From Bradyrhizobium sp. CCBAU 53421 (GTDB lineage: Bacteria; Pseudomonadota; Alphaproteobacteria; Rhizobiales; Xanthobacteraceae), in assembly GCF_015291625.1 (NCBI RefSeq), contig NZ_CP030047.1:7998001-8062000 (forward strand): a stretch of DNA of 64,000 bases, read 5' to 3'. Made by a program: the position numbers and the translations under genes. Below are positions 17,859 through 27,729 of this stretch, piece by piece (position 1 is the first letter of the stretch; each line of letters begins with the position of its first letter). The notes under the pieces were generated by a model, which worked only from the letters and a program-made list of their open reading frames with translations, ran no database searches and had not been told where the DNA came from.

Positions 17859-18180
17859 ATGATCCGTCACATCGTCTTCTTCACAGCCAAGGATCAGGCC
17901 GGTATCGACCAGATCGTCGACGGTCTGTCAGTTCTCACCTCAATCCGGCATGCACGCCGGCTCGAGATTGCAATCGCAAGAGCGATCGGTTCGGCAATGA
18001 GATCGACGTCGTGGTGTAGGGTGAGTTCGACAGCGAGATGGATCTCGCTGCGTACAAAACGCACGATTTGTATCAAGAAGCGATCCGGCGCGGCCGGCCG
18101 CTCCGGGAACTGCGGTTTGCCGTAAACTACGAGCTGTCAGCAGATGTATATTTCGCTGTAATGTCAGGGTTGAACCAAGT
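17859..18180 (+). pseudogene. Dabb (stress-responsive alpha/beta barrel) protein, frameshifted
   Basis: Begins MIRHIVFFTAKDQAGIDQIVDGLS, the hallmark of small dimeric alpha/beta-barrel Dabb proteins. The frame shifts near 17990 to NEIDVVV, hits a TAG at about 18018 and continues as GEFDSEMDLAAYKTHDLYQEAIRR and FAVNYELS, which is the expected C-terminal half. Frameshift plus nonsense codon make it a pseudogene. Confidence 0.8.
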
Positions 18181-18333
18181 CACTCGACGCCCCAGAAGAG
18201 CTGAGCACGGCTAAACTAGATGATGATCAGCCTCAAGGCTTTGCACGTGTCGGATGGAAATTACGCTTGTTCGCGACGGGATAACGATCAGACCCGGCTT
18301 CACAGCCTGCCGGTCGTTGGTAACCAATAGCCC

Positions 18334-18630
18334 TATGCACGCCCCCGAGCTGCAGTGGATTGAGCCGTTCGAGGCGCTGCGATGCTTCGCGCAACAGCCA
18401 TAGATGACATTTCTCGATAGCGCGGCAGACCATGGGCTGCTTGGGCCTTACTCGTATCTGGCCTGCGACCCCTTCAGCACGTATTTGATCGCCGATGGAC
18501 AGCCCAATTGGAATGGGGAGGCCCTTGCGGGCGATCCATGGGCCGTCCTGCGTGCCCTTCTCGCCAGATTCCGGGAAGCGCATCGCCCCGATCTCTCGCC
18601 GTTCCAGGTCGGCGCTGCGGGGAGTACAAG
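18334..18630 (+). pseudogene. N-terminal fragment of para-aminobenzoate synthase component I (PabB)
   Basis: Reads PELQWIEPFEALRCFAQQP, a stop, then TFLDSAADHGLLGPYSYLAC and DPFSTYLIADGQPNWNGEAL and on to FREAHRPDLSPFQVGAAG. This is the opening of PabB/TrpE-type chorismate-utilising enzymes (substrate-binding region DSA..GRYSYLACDP). The catalytic domain is missing; the fragment ends at about 18630 against an inverted Lrp fragment. A displaced piece of a core gene. Confidence 0.8.
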
Positions 18631-18632
18631 CA

Positions 18633-18831
18633 TCTGAATGGGTCTTCCAACGGCCTTCGGCGAAACGATCGAGATATCGGCCTCGATGATGCCTTCCGAG
18701 CGCATTCTCTTCAACCGGCGTTGACACGCGGTCGCAGAAAGCTCCGCTATTTCGCCGATCACCTCGGAAGTCAGACGGTTGTTCTTCTACAACATTTCGA
18801 GGATGCGAGCGTCTATCCGATCGTATCGCAT
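18633..18831 (-). pseudogene. Second Lrp/AsnC N-terminal fragment with nonsense codon
   Basis: ATG 18831 reads MRYDRIDARILEML, a TAG, then KNNRLTSEVIGEIAELSATA and CQRRLKRMRSEGIIEADISI followed by VSPKAVGRPIQM. It is the Lrp/AsnC helix-turn-helix with an internal stop and no effector domain. It breaks close to the same codon as the fragment at 11350-11529. Confidence 0.8.
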
Positions 18832-19090
18832 CGCATAATAGCTCCAACCTTGAGGCGACGCTCACCGCCAGAGGCGAAGAGAATTGTCCGACGGTATGAC
18901 GACATGGAATATTCACTAGGTGCCGGCTCCGGTCTTCTTTACTCGCCTGACCCTTTCGTGCATCCGAGCGCCAATCACGGGAAGGCGGCGGCGGCCGCTT
19001 AAGCATGCTCGATGCCCTGAGCGGACCACACACCTTTGTATCTTTGACGGTTACAGATGTCGGCAACACTTCAAAGCGGTTGTCGGCCGT
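18832..19090. other. Spacer, nothing recognised
   Basis: No gene or clear signal. It separates the pabB/lrp debris from the 3' end of the amidohydrolase gene. Confidence 0.3.
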
Positions 19091-20443
19091 TCACGGCCGC
19101 GTCGCATCCTGCCAATGCGCTTTCCGAAAGAACTGACGTGCGTTGCCGCGCATGATCCGGTCAATCAGGTCACGGGTGTCCTCAAGCGCGATCCAGCCTT
19201 CGGCGACCAATTGCGAGAGAGCCAGTGTGATTCCACGGCGCGCTACACACGCATGGCCATAAATGGGCTCGACAGCGACATAGTCACCGCCGAAGGTGAA
19301 GATCTTGTTGGACGGAACCGCCATCAAGAACTCCTTCAAAAAGCGAACGCCCGCCACTGGATTGATAATCCATGCCCAGCACATGTCGATCGCAGCGTTG
19401 GGATAATGCTTGGCCAGCGCGATAAACTCATGCTCGTATGGATAGCCGATATGCATCAGTACGAATTTGGTTTCGGGAAAATCCTGGAGCAGACGGCAGA
19501 CGTCTGCGGCATTGCTTCGGGTACGGGCGAGTTGCATCACCCCGTAGCCAGCCAAAACGCCGGTGTGCAGTTTGACCGGCAAGCCGTACTCGCCAGCCTT
19601 GCCGACGCAATAGCGGAATAGATAGTCTTGCAGCGTTTTGAGGTCCTCAGGACCGAGGGCGTGCAATGCGCCAACTTTGTCCGCCTGGTGAGGAAATAGC
19701 CTAGCCGCATACGCCTCGGTGACCGGCTCAAAATTCAGAGCACGCGAATAGGCGATTTGCGATTTTACAGCGACCGCCTTGCCTCCGTATGTTGCGAAAT
19801 AATAGTCGATAACCTCAAGCCATTCATCGAGCGTCGTCGGGCGTCTGCCTGTCTCGGCTTCCACCCACGCAAAGTCAGCCGCGCTACACCGGCACAGTTG
19901 AAGGATACTTATGTCGTGGTCGAGCAAGCCTGGCTGCTCGGTCTCCATAAAGATGCGCTGCAGCGAATTGACATGGCAGCCCCTAATATTCGCCAGGCCG
20001 AGAATTCGTCCGTAAAAGCCAGGCTGAATGGTTTCACGGTATTTCTCAGCTATGCGGGGCAGGCTCTCGGCGGTCAGGTCCTCTTCACCGTAAACACCGC
20101 GAAACGTATGGCGCAGCGCTTGCGCGTAGCCGGTATGGCGGATGCGCTCCCAATAAGGGGCAATCAACCGATATTTTTCCTGGCTTGTGAGATCAGGCCC
20201 GAGAAACCTTCTCAGGTCAGCTGCCGGCAGTCCGGCAACCACCAGGTCCTCGGCAGCATAAGACCTGAACAGATAGGCCCAGTCGTTGCATGGCAATGTT
20301 CGTGGCTGGATCGCTCCGGAAAGGCGCTGACTTTCCTCGATCAGATGCTCATGGGTATCCACAAACGGCGTCTCCTCGACCCATTGTGCGATCTGTCGAT
20401 CGTAGTCCGTCATTGCTTCCCAACCGATCGCCACTTTGCTCAT
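19091..20443 (-). CDS. Amidohydrolase-superfamily enzyme (FluG/uronate-isomerase-like)
   Basis: 450 residues with an ideal ribosome site (AAGGAG) before ATG 20443. The N-terminal metal motif is VDTHEHL, with further ligand regions LPVKLHTGVLAG, KFVLMHIGYPY and the C-terminal FTFGGDYVAV. This layout is that of metal-dependent hydrolases of the amidohydrolase_2 group and of the N-terminal domain of FluG-like proteins. It is the last gene of a five-gene leftward set with a polar amino acid ABC transporter and a PLP enzyme, suggesting that it processes the imported compound. Substrate unknown. Confidence 0.85.
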   Translation of the reverse strand: MSKVAIGWEAMTDYDRQIAQWVEETPFVDTHEHLIEESQRLSGAIQPRTLPCNDWAYLFRSYAAEDLVVAGLPAADLRRFLGPDLTSQEKYRLIAPYWERIRHTGYAQALRHTFRGVYGEEDLTAESLPRIAEKYRETIQPGFYGRILGLANIRGCHVNSLQRIFMETEQPGLLDHDISILQLCRCSAADFAWVEAETGRRPTTLDEWLEVIDYYFATYGGKAVAVKSQIAYSRALNFEPVTEAYAARLFPHQADKVGALHALGPEDLKTLQDYLFRYCVGKAGEYGLPVKLHTGVLAGYGVMQLARTRSNAADVCRLLQDFPETKFVLMHIGYPYEHEFIALAKHYPNAAIDMCWAWIINPVAGVRFLKEFLMAVPSNKIFTFGGDYVAVEPIYGHACVARRGITLALSQLVAEGWIALEDTRDLIDRIMRGNARQFFRKAHWQDATRP

Positions 20444-20563
20444 CTTGGGCTCCTTTCAGGTAAGACCGTCGCTTGCGCTCCCACGCGTCGTCGCAGCAAG
20501 TGTTGGAACATACCGCATGTCTGGTTTCCGCCAGCAGCACCTTCAGGACGACGACGAGCAACA

Positions 20564-21457
20564 TCAATTGTTGACAACATCACTGGGATGAGCAACGCGC
20601 TCTCTGAGAGCGTCCGTCATCGGGAAGCCGAGATTGATGTTCTTCGGCGGGATCGCCGCCATGAACCATTTGTCGTAGATTCTGGTGAATTCGCCGGAAG
20701 CCATCAGCTTCGAGAGAACGTCGTCGACCACCTTCTTGAACTCGGGATCATCCTTCGAGAACATCAGGCCGTAATAGTAGATTGTACCGTAGTTGGCTTT
20801 TAGGAAGGTGAGATCAGCGGGTTTGGAGTAGTCCGCCCTCATACCGGCCAAGAGAATGTCGGCTTCGACCCACGCAGCTGCACGACCGGTGCTCAGTAAC
20901 AGCAATGACTCCGCATGGTCCTTGGCTTGCGCGATGGTAAGGTTGAGATCGTCGTCCTGCGAAATGCCTTTGGCAATGCCGATAGCATCGGAGCCCTGTG
21001 TTACGACAATAGTCTTTCCCTTCAGGTCCTTCGGTGTCTTGAGCCCGCTCGACACCTTTGTAAGCCAAGCCGTTTGGCTCGCGAAGGTCGAAACGCTGAA
21101 CGAGACCTGTTCCAGACGCTGCTTGCTGCTGGCAGTGCCGCCGCACTCGAGATCGATCGTGCCGTTCTGGATCAGCGGGATACGGTTGGACGAGTTGACC
21201 GGCGTGAGCTTGACCTGAAGATCTGGGGCGCCGAGATCGGCTTTCAGACGATCGACGACGTGCGCGCACAGGTCCAGGGAAAACCCGACGGGCTTCTGGT
21301 CAGCACCGAGATAGGAAAAGGGAATCGAGGTTTCGCGATAGCCGATGGTGATTGCTTTTTTTGACCTGATGTTGTCGAGCGTTGGCCCCGCAAGAGCCGC
21401 GGAGATCGAGAACACCGCGATCGCAATCGCGGAAGGCAGTGCAGGCATTCTAGACAT
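20564..21457 (-). CDS. Polar amino acid ABC transporter, substrate-binding protein
   Basis: 297 residues from ATG 21457, preceded by GAGGGG. Signal peptide (LPSAIAIAVFSISAALAGP). The family-3 binding-protein signatures are present: ITIGYRETSIPFSYLGADQKPVGFSLDLC near the N-terminus and GTIDLECGGTASSKQR. GltI-like proteins bind glutamate/aspartate or other polar amino acids. Adjacent to its own ATPase and two permeases. Confidence 0.92.
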   Translation of the reverse strand: MSRMPALPSAIAIAVFSISAALAGPTLDNIRSKKAITIGYRETSIPFSYLGADQKPVGFSLDLCAHVVDRLKADLGAPDLQVKLTPVNSSNRIPLIQNGTIDLECGGTASSKQRLEQVSFSVSTFASQTAWLTKVSSGLKTPKDLKGKTIVVTQGSDAIGIAKGISQDDDLNLTIAQAKDHAESLLLLSTGRAAAWVEADILLAGMRADYSKPADLTFLKANYGTIYYYGLMFSKDDPEFKKVVDDVLSKLMASGEFTRIYDKWFMAAIPPKNINLGFPMTDALRERVAHPSDVVNN

Positions 21458-21533
21458 GTAACCCCTCTGTTCTAGCGAGACGCGCCTTTGCGTCTTATTG
21501 GTTGAGCCGATGAGGATCGCGCAGGGCGCGACC

Positions 21534-22301
21534 TCAGTGAATAATCTGGTTGAGGAAGACCTTGGCTCGCTCCGTGTTCGGTGCGCCGAAGAAAGTTCCG
21601 GGATCCCCCTCTTCCACGATTGTGCCGCGATCCATGAAGACCACACGATCCGCAACTTCGCGCGCAAAACCCATTTCGTGCGTGACACAGACCATCGTCA
21701 TCCCCTCCCGCGCGAGCTCAACCATGGTTTCGAGCACCTCCTTGACCATTTCCGGGTCCAGGGCAGACGTCGGCTCGTCAAAAAGCATGATCTTGGGTTG
21801 CATGCACAGGGCGCGAGCTATGGCCACACGCTGCTGCTGACCGCCCGACAATTGCGCGGGATATTTCTTGGCCTGATCGTGAATACGGACCTTCCTGAGC
21901 AGCACCATCGCCCGGTCATGCGCCTCAGACTGGGAAAAACCCCTGACTTTCATTGGAGCCAGCATACAATTTTCGACCACCGAGAGATGAGGAAACAGGT
22001 TGAAGCTCTGAAAGACCATTCCGACTTCACAGCGAACGCTGTTGATGTCTCGAATCCGATCAGTCAGTTCAACTCCATCGATGACGATCCGGCCGGAATC
22101 CTGCTTTTCGATATGGTTGATGCAGCGGATCAGGGTCGACTTCCCCGAACCTGACGGCCCACAGAGCACGATTTTCTCTCCTTTGGCGACGGTGAAGCTG
22201 ACGTCGCTCAGCGCGTTGAAGCTGCCGAACCGCTTGACGAGGTGCTCTACGATCACCATCGGAGGCTCGTCGTCTGGGCTAACTGGTCGCTCTTGCCGCA
22301 T
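21534..22301 (-). CDS. Polar amino acid ABC transporter, ATP-binding protein
   Basis: 255 residues when started at ATG 22301 (GGAG ten bases upstream). Walker [11 protein letters not shown]-loop [14 protein letters not shown], signature [15 protein letters not shown], Walker [15 protein letters not shown] and H-loop [15 protein letters not shown] are all intact. The sequence type is GlnQ/GltL. Energises uptake with the two permeases immediately upstream. Confidence 0.95.
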   Translation of the reverse strand: MRQERPVSPDDEPPMVIVEHLVKRFGSFNALSDVSFTVAKGEKIVLCGPSGSGKSTLIRCINHIEKQDSGRIVIDGVELTDRIRDINSVRCEVGMVFQSFNLFPHLSVVENCMLAPMKVRGFSQSEAHDRAMVLLRKVRIHDQAKKYPAQLSGGQQQRVAIARALCMQPKIMLFDEPTSALDPEMVKEVLETMVELAREGMTMVCVTHEMGFAREVADRVVFMDRGTIVEEGDPGTFFGAPNTERAKVFLNQIIH

Positions 22302-22352
22302 GCTGGTCTCCAGGTTGTAGAGCCTAAGTATCGACGGGCCCCATCGCATTGA

Positions 22353-23048
22353 CTATCGGTGCGCGCCCGCGACCGCGCACCTCTTGCGCAGCGAGGCGAC
22401 GCATTGAGACGCGACGGAGCTTATGATGAGATAGACAACGGCCACCGCGAGATACATCTCGACGAGCCGACCGTTAAGCTGTGCGAGCTTGGAAGCAGCA
22501 CCGAGGAGATCTGTAAGCGATAGGACATAGACGAGCGACGTATCCTGAAACAGAATAATCGTCTGACTGAGTATGATCGGACTGGCGACCCGGAATACCT
22601 GCGGAAGGACGACATGACGATACGCATCGAATGCCGACAGCGCGAGAGCCTGGCAAGCCTCGAATTGCCCTTTGTTCACTGCGCGCAACCCGACGCGGAT
22701 GATTTCCGAATAGTAGGCGGCCTCGAACATGCCGAACGTGATAAACGCCGTGTAGGTGGCACCGACCGGAATGGGACGACCATTGCCTGACAGGTGGCCC
22801 AGGACGATGGGCACCAAGAAGAAAAACCAGAATAAGACGAGAATGAGCGGAATCGATCGCATCAGGGCGACATAGCTACGCACGAACTGGCTCAGAATGC
22901 GGAGCTCAAAGTGCTGCACGAGGGCGAAGAGCGTTCCAAGAAACATCCCAACCAGGAACGCGGCTGCCGTCAAGGAAAGCGAGAATAGCAACCCTGACCA
23001 TAGATAGGGCCACGCCTGCACGACAATCGAAAAATCGAGGCTGTTCAT
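22353..23048 (-). CDS. Polar amino acid ABC transporter, permease (GltK-like)
   Basis: 231 residues with about five membrane segments. It has the HisMQ-family EAA loop region YYSEIIRVGLRAVNKGQFEA followed by LALSAFDAYRHVVLPQVFRV. ATG 23048 overlaps the stop of the preceding permease gene by four bases (ATGA), a sign of translational coupling. Confidence 0.93.
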   Translation of the reverse strand: MNSLDFSIVVQAWPYLWSGLLFSLSLTAAAFLVGMFLGTLFALVQHFELRILSQFVRSYVALMRSIPLILVLFWFFFLVPIVLGHLSGNGRPIPVGATYTAFITFGMFEAAYYSEIIRVGLRAVNKGQFEACQALALSAFDAYRHVVLPQVFRVASPIILSQTIILFQDTSLVYVLSLTDLLGAASKLAQLNGRLVEMYLAVAVVYLIISSVASQCVASLRKRCAVAGAHR

Positions 23049-23836
23049 TTCACGACCTCCATACTCCCAGGCAGGGGGCTTTCCAGCTTCACATCGTCAA
23101 AATCCGACCCGACGGTTTCTCCGCCAGGTGCGGTACCGGGAATGCGCAACGCTTTGTCGATGAGCATCATCGTCTGGTAGGCGATCAGAGCCAAAGCAAG
23201 ATAGATCAGTGTGGCGGCACCGAATGCCGTGAAGGTCTGGAACGTAGCATCGCTGATTTGGCGCGCCTGAGCGGTCAGCTCCATCAAGCCGATGGTTAGA
23301 GCAACAGATGTATTTTTGTAGATGCCCATCACCTCGCTTGTCAGGCTTGGCACGATAAGGCGAAGTGCCTGCGGCAAGATGATATGACGATACGTCTGAT
23401 ATCCGCTTAGGCCGAGTGCGGCAGCCGCTTCGTGTTGCCCGTTTGGCAAGGCTTCGATGCCTGCGCGAACCTGCTCCGCGATACGCGCTGCAGTGTAGAG
23501 GCCGAGGCACCACAAGGCCGGAAAGAAAGATCCCCAGGGCGGAGGTATCTGCTTTATCCAGTCTCCCGTGGTAGTTGGAAGAAGCTCGGGCAGGACGAAG
23601 TACCAGAGAAACATCTGCACGAGAATGGGGATGTTTCGAAAGATTTCCACGTACAATCGAGCCAAGGCTCGGAAGAAGGGGTTATGCACGGTTCGACCTA
23701 TGCCGACGATTAGTCCGATTGCGAACGCAATCCACCAGCCAAAGAAGGCAAGCGCCAAGGTCCAACCAAGACCCGAAAGAAGCCAGTCGATGTAAAGCTG
23801 GCCATCCCCGGTCTTTTCAACAAGAACTCCGAACAT
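23045..23836 (-). CDS. Polar amino acid ABC transporter, permease (GltJ-like)
   Basis: 263 residues from ATG 23836 (GAGG nine bases upstream). The membrane segments, the family motif FRNIPILVQMFLWYF and the EAA loop AEQVRAGIEALPNGQHEAAA followed by ALGLSGYQTYRHIILPQALR identify it as the second HisMQ-type permease subunit. The first gene of the transporter set; the PLP enzyme gene lies 210 bases upstream on the same strand. Confidence 0.92.
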   Translation of the reverse strand: MFGVLVEKTGDGQLYIDWLLSGLGWTLALAFFGWWIAFAIGLIVGIGRTVHNPFFRALARLYVEIFRNIPILVQMFLWYFVLPELLPTTTGDWIKQIPPPWGSFFPALWCLGLYTAARIAEQVRAGIEALPNGQHEAAAALGLSGYQTYRHIILPQALRLIVPSLTSEVMGIYKNTSVALTIGLMELTAQARQISDATFQTFTAFGAATLIYLALALIAYQTMMLIDKALRIPGTAPGGETVGSDFDDVKLESPLPGSMEVVK

Positions 23837-24046
23837 CGCGAACCTCACGATTGCGACCGCACGACGACCCTGCTCCGCAAGGCCGCTCATCGTGCGCGTT
23901 GCGCCGGTACTAGTCGACCGCGTGACCTAAATGCGCGATCCTCCGCCTCAGCGTGCCGGCCGGCGGAAGGCCATCATGTTCGCGCCTGGACTAAATAGGC
24001 CATCGCTCCGAGGACTTTTTCTCGAACAGCTCCCCCACGCAGAATC

Positions 24047-25207
24047 CTACGCAGCCTTGAATGACTTTTTTGCCATGCGTCTGCGGATGAGATGAATTAA
24101 GCGATCCACATCGCTGATCGTGTTGAACATGCCGAACGAAATACGGATGCCGTCGCGCTCGGGCGAAACGCGCACGCCGTTCTCCTCGAAGTAGCAGAGC
24201 CATTCTGTCGCGGGTAGACCAACAACGTAGATGTGGGGCGATCGATGTTGCCGCTGATGCGGACCGATGAGACTGAGGCCGAGCTCGTCTAGCTGGGCGA
24301 CCAGATGATCACCCAAATCGAAGCAATGGTTCTGAATGTTCTTCACGCCGATCTGCTCGATCATGTCGAGTGAGGCTCCGAGCGCATGAATTGCAGAAAG
24401 GTTGAAGTTGCCCAACTCGAAGCGTCGCGCGGTGGAAGACAACGCCAAACGGTCCGGACGAGCGATAAGGTTGTGAGGAATCTCCGCCAAACTGGCAGCG
24501 GCAAGATACGCGGGTTCCAGTTCCTTCAAAGTCTGGTCCCAATAGAGCAATCCGAGACCTTGAGGGACGAGCAATCCCTTGTGACTTCCGGAGCCAACAA
24601 AGGTTGCCTTGATGGCCTTCGCATCGATCGGAACGACGCCGATTGCCTGCATGACGTCGACGACGAAGTAGAGCTTTTTGTCCGCGCAAAGCGCACCGAT
24701 ACTCTCGATATCGAAGCGATGTCCGGCGTGGAAGGTGACGTGCGACAACGAAATCGCGCGGATCGTGTCGTCGATGTGGGGAAGGAAAGTGTCGGCGTTA
24801 ACGACATCCGTCATGGGAAGGAATTCTATCCGGACGCCCTTCTTCTTCAAATTGAGGAAAGCATAGGTGTTGTTTGGATGATCCCCATGGATCATCAAGA
24901 CGCTATCGCCAGCTCGCAAAGGCAACGCGTTCGCCGCGATGTTCATGCTTTCCGACGTGTTCTTGGTGAAAGCAATTTCGTCGGCCGCCACCCCGAGGAA
25001 ACGGGCTACTTTGGCACGCGTTTGCTCAACCCGATCGAGCCACACGCTTTTCGGTCCGGCGGTCTCCAAGCCTTCACGAAGAAAGGTTTCGATGGCGGCC
25101 ATTACGGGACGCGCGAGCGGCGCCTGAAAACCGGAGTCCAGGTAGACCATCCTTTCGGCTGCAGGGAACTCCTTGCGCACAGCTTCCACGTCGTAATGAC
25201 GAGACAT
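24047..25207 (-). CDS. Class V aminotransferase / cysteine desulfurase-like PLP enzyme
   Basis: 386 residues from ATG 25207 (GGGAG upstream). Typical class V features: VYLDSGFQAPLARPV at the N-terminus, FTKNTSESMNIAANALPLRAGD, SHVTFHAGHRFDIESIG, the cofactor aspartate in YFVVDVMQAIGVVPID and the PLP lysine in VGSGSHKGLLVPQG. Members include cysteine desulfurases, isopenicillin epimerases and kynureninase-like lyases; the exact reaction cannot be set. Divergent from the iclR gene and upstream of the amino acid transporter, it probably acts on the imported nitrogen compound. Confidence 0.88.
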   Translation of the reverse strand: MSRHYDVEAVRKEFPAAERMVYLDSGFQAPLARPVMAAIETFLREGLETAGPKSVWLDRVEQTRAKVARFLGVAADEIAFTKNTSESMNIAANALPLRAGDSVLMIHGDHPNNTYAFLNLKKKGVRIEFLPMTDVVNADTFLPHIDDTIRAISLSHVTFHAGHRFDIESIGALCADKKLYFVVDVMQAIGVVPIDAKAIKATFVGSGSHKGLLVPQGLGLLYWDQTLKELEPAYLAAASLAEIPHNLIARPDRLALSSTARRFELGNFNLSAIHALGASLDMIEQIGVKNIQNHCFDLGDHLVAQLDELGLSLIGPHQRQHRSPHIYVVGLPATEWLCYFEENGVRVSPERDGIRISFGMFNTISDVDRLIHLIRRRMAKKSFKAA

Positions 25208-25417
25208 TCCCAATCTCCCTTTCAAATACGCCGCCCGCACCGCCAGACTAGCGGACTTGGTCGTCACCCAGACGGGACCCGCGCGATGCACAAAAACCGA
25301 TCAGCGATCGATACCGCCAACGATATGAGCAAAAGCGAGGAAGCTCCAGGTAGTTTTCATATTTCAGTAGCAATAATTCCGAAAAATGATAATTTTAGCT
25401 CAAAGAGGAAGTTCGCG

Positions 25418-26221
25418 ATGGCGAAGCAAGAAGCGAAAAAGGCTGCAGGTCCCCTCGATCGGGCGCTCGCCATAGTTGGCCATGTCGCCAATCAAACAAA
25501 GGCCGCCTCGGTCGCAGAGATCGCGAATGCCCTTTCGTTACCGGTTCCGACGGCGCATCGGCTTGTCGGAAATCTGGAAGAACGCGGCCTCCTTCAGAAA
25601 GCACTCGGATCGAAGCGCTACGTGGTAGGCAATCAGTTGGTTATGCTGTCCGCCAAAGTCATCGGCGCGGCTTTTCGCACGGCGCGGCGGCACGCTGTGC
25701 TGCGCGCAGTTGCCGGCGAGATCGGCGAACAGTGCGAGATCGGTGTCGTGCGCGACAATCTCGTCACTTACGTTGACAGCGTACGCGTGTCCCTACCGCA
25801 GGGGCTTCAATTCAATCCTGGCGAGGCAGCTCCACTTCACTGCACCTCGACCGGAAAGATCTACATGAGCCGATTACCCGAGAGAGCGCGTGAAAAGCTA
25901 TGCCGCTCACTCGCTCTGACGCGGTATACTGATAACACCATCGTGGACTGTGAGGCCCTCCTGAAGCTTCTCGAGGAGACGCGCCATCACGGGTGGGCCA
26001 AGACTAATGAGGAATATGTGAAGGGCGTCGTCGGCTGCGCGGTTCCTATCGTTTCTCCGGATCGAGAGCTGATCGCCTGTCTTGGCGTGTCCGTACCCGC
26101 GGCCCGAGTAAGCTTTGCCGAGCTTGAGCGCTTCATTACTCCACTTCAAAGAGCCGCCGAGCTCCTGTCGCAAACTATCCTTCAAACGGACAGTGAGGAA
26201 GAAACGCTTGAGGATACTTGA
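25418..26221 (+). CDS. IclR-family regulator of the amino acid cluster
   Basis: 267 residues from ATG 25418 (AAGAGGAA upstream). The N-terminal winged helix (LDRALAIVGHVANQTKAASVAEIANALSLPVPTAHRLVGNLEERGLL) and C-terminal ligand domain (GEAAPLHCTSTGKIYMSRLP, GWAKTNEEYVKGVVGCAVPI) are characteristic. Divergent from the PLP enzyme gene with a 210-base AT-rich spacer, so it most likely controls that cluster. Its last codons (EETLEDT-stop) lie inside a short repeat also found at 13151. Confidence 0.93.
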   Translation: MAKQEAKKAAGPLDRALAIVGHVANQTKAASVAEIANALSLPVPTAHRLVGNLEERGLLQKALGSKRYVVGNQLVMLSAKVIGAAFRTARRHAVLRAVAGEIGEQCEIGVVRDNLVTYVDSVRVSLPQGLQFNPGEAAPLHCTSTGKIYMSRLPERAREKLCRSLALTRYTDNTIVDCEALLKLLEETRHHGWAKTNEEYVKGVVGCAVPIVSPDRELIACLGVSVPAARVSFAELERFITPLQRAAELLSQTILQTDSEEETLEDT

Positions 26222-26759
26222 GGAAACGGATCCCTCGGCTCCGCTCCTTCTCTCGGCTGCTTTTTTCTCCCTCGCGTCTTGCAGCCTACGGTCTTGGAAT
26301 CTCGGGCAGCATGAGTGTCGGCGACGAAGGCTACCGATATCGTAGCCCACTTTATGAAGAAGATCGCCAAGTCAATTCAGTTTGATCTTGTTTCTGAAAG
26401 CCACCACCGCTTCTATGCGATCGAGCCGCCCGTTGAAGCCCCCGTCATCCACGTACTGATCTCGCTGAAATACGAGATGTGGGGGCTCGAGAACCTGAAG
26501 CGGGACGATTACGTTGGGCCAGTTGCGATCCCGTCTGTGACGCCAAAGAAGGCGGCGTCTTCGATACGGCCATTGCGGTCGCGGACTTCGGAGAACGAAG
26601 TGAAAAGATCGACACCGGCGGAGGCGACTACGATCGAATGCGCCGTGCCTACGCGAAATACCTTGAGGGTTCGAAAGCGAAATCAGCGCGATCGTCAATC
26701 TAGAGCCCAGCAGCATCAAGCTTAAGGGGTTAGCCAGAGAAGGCTTCGGAACATGGCTG
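26222..26759. other. Interval of decayed coding sequence
   Basis: Plus-strand frames carry short plausible blocks (for example GGVFDTAIAVADFGERSEKI and YEMWGLENLKRDDYVG), but they are interrupted and unassignable. Bases 26204-26253 repeat 13151-13200. Confidence 0.3.
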
Positions 26760-26953
26760 GGATCTAGAACCTGGCTCATCTCGTCGATTTTGGCATCGAT
26801 CTTACTGAGAACAGCGGCCGGCACGACATCCCGCTCTGGGAGCTGCCACCAATGGTCATTCACCAACGATACGACCTCCTCGACGGCCGAGATCACCGCC
26901 GGTTCGGGTAGCCGCGCACGATTGGCGAACTTTCGCCAGCGGTCCGGACAAGC
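26760..26953 (-). pseudogene. C-terminal remnant of a HipA-like kinase
   Basis: Minus-strand frame with PDRWRKFANRARLPEPAVIS, AVEEVVSLVNDHWWQLPERD and VVPAAVLSKIDAKIDEM, which resembles the C-terminal helical tail of HipA-type serine/threonine kinase toxins. The kinase core and the HipB partner are missing. Assignment rests on this short block only. Confidence 0.45.
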
Positions 26954-27058
26954 GACTGTGCCGGGACCCGGGCCGAGACCATCCGTTCTGCCGGCAATGA
27001 ATACGATCGCCATGCGCTGCCTCAGCAATCTGGAGCGCACTCTTACAGCACCGATGCA

Positions 27059-27724
27059 TCACTTCCGATATCGCTCGTCGCTGACCTTCATCGCGATGAA
27101 CTTGAGGCATTCGCCGACCATCATCCACAGGATCGGCGGAAGGGCGTCCCCCGGAAGCCATATCGCCATATCCACCCCAGCGAGCCGATCGCCGTAGGCG
27201 TCGAGAGACCCGACGCGCAGCGGGCTAGAGTGCTTCCGTGCTTCCAGATCGAGGTCGCAGGAAAGTACCAGCGTCAATTCGAACCCGTCAGTCTTCAGGC
27301 CGGTCTGATGCAGACGCCTTTCTCGGATCTAAAGATGGCGGAATTCATGATAGGGATCAGCGGCGCGGCGGCCGTTGCTCAGCGACAGCAAATAGCTCCA
27401 TTCCCAGCCGTCGATCGTCACGATGTAGTCGACGAACTCCTCGCGCGGCTTGTGGCCTCGCTTCCTCCTCGCAGACCTCGCGGCTTCGGTTGACCAGCCA
27501 TCGCAGCGTTCGCTGTCGCTCCCGAACGGCAGAGCAAGGCTATCCGGGTCGGCTTCTGTCAGGAAACGACGTTCCGTCGGCGCCTGACGCTCGATAGACG
27601 AACTCAGCCTGCGCCGGCTTCGCAATCTCGTGGCCAACCTCGCCGCCCAGGCTTTCTTGGTCACGATATCTGGATCGAAGCCAACATGGTCCATCGCGCG
27701 CAGCGCGCCGGGCCACAATAGCAT
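27059..27724 (-). pseudogene. Degenerate gene of unknown function
   Basis: Two minus-strand frames, 27329-27724 (contains REEFVDYIVTIDGWEWSYLL) and 27059-27277 (contains LTLVLSCDLDLEARKHSSPL and PPILWMMVGECLKFIAMK), look like consecutive parts of one protein separated by a frameshift near 27290. I do not recognise the family. The second part ends about 100 bases before the HipA-like remnant. Confidence 0.35.
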
Positions 27725-27729
27725 GCGTA

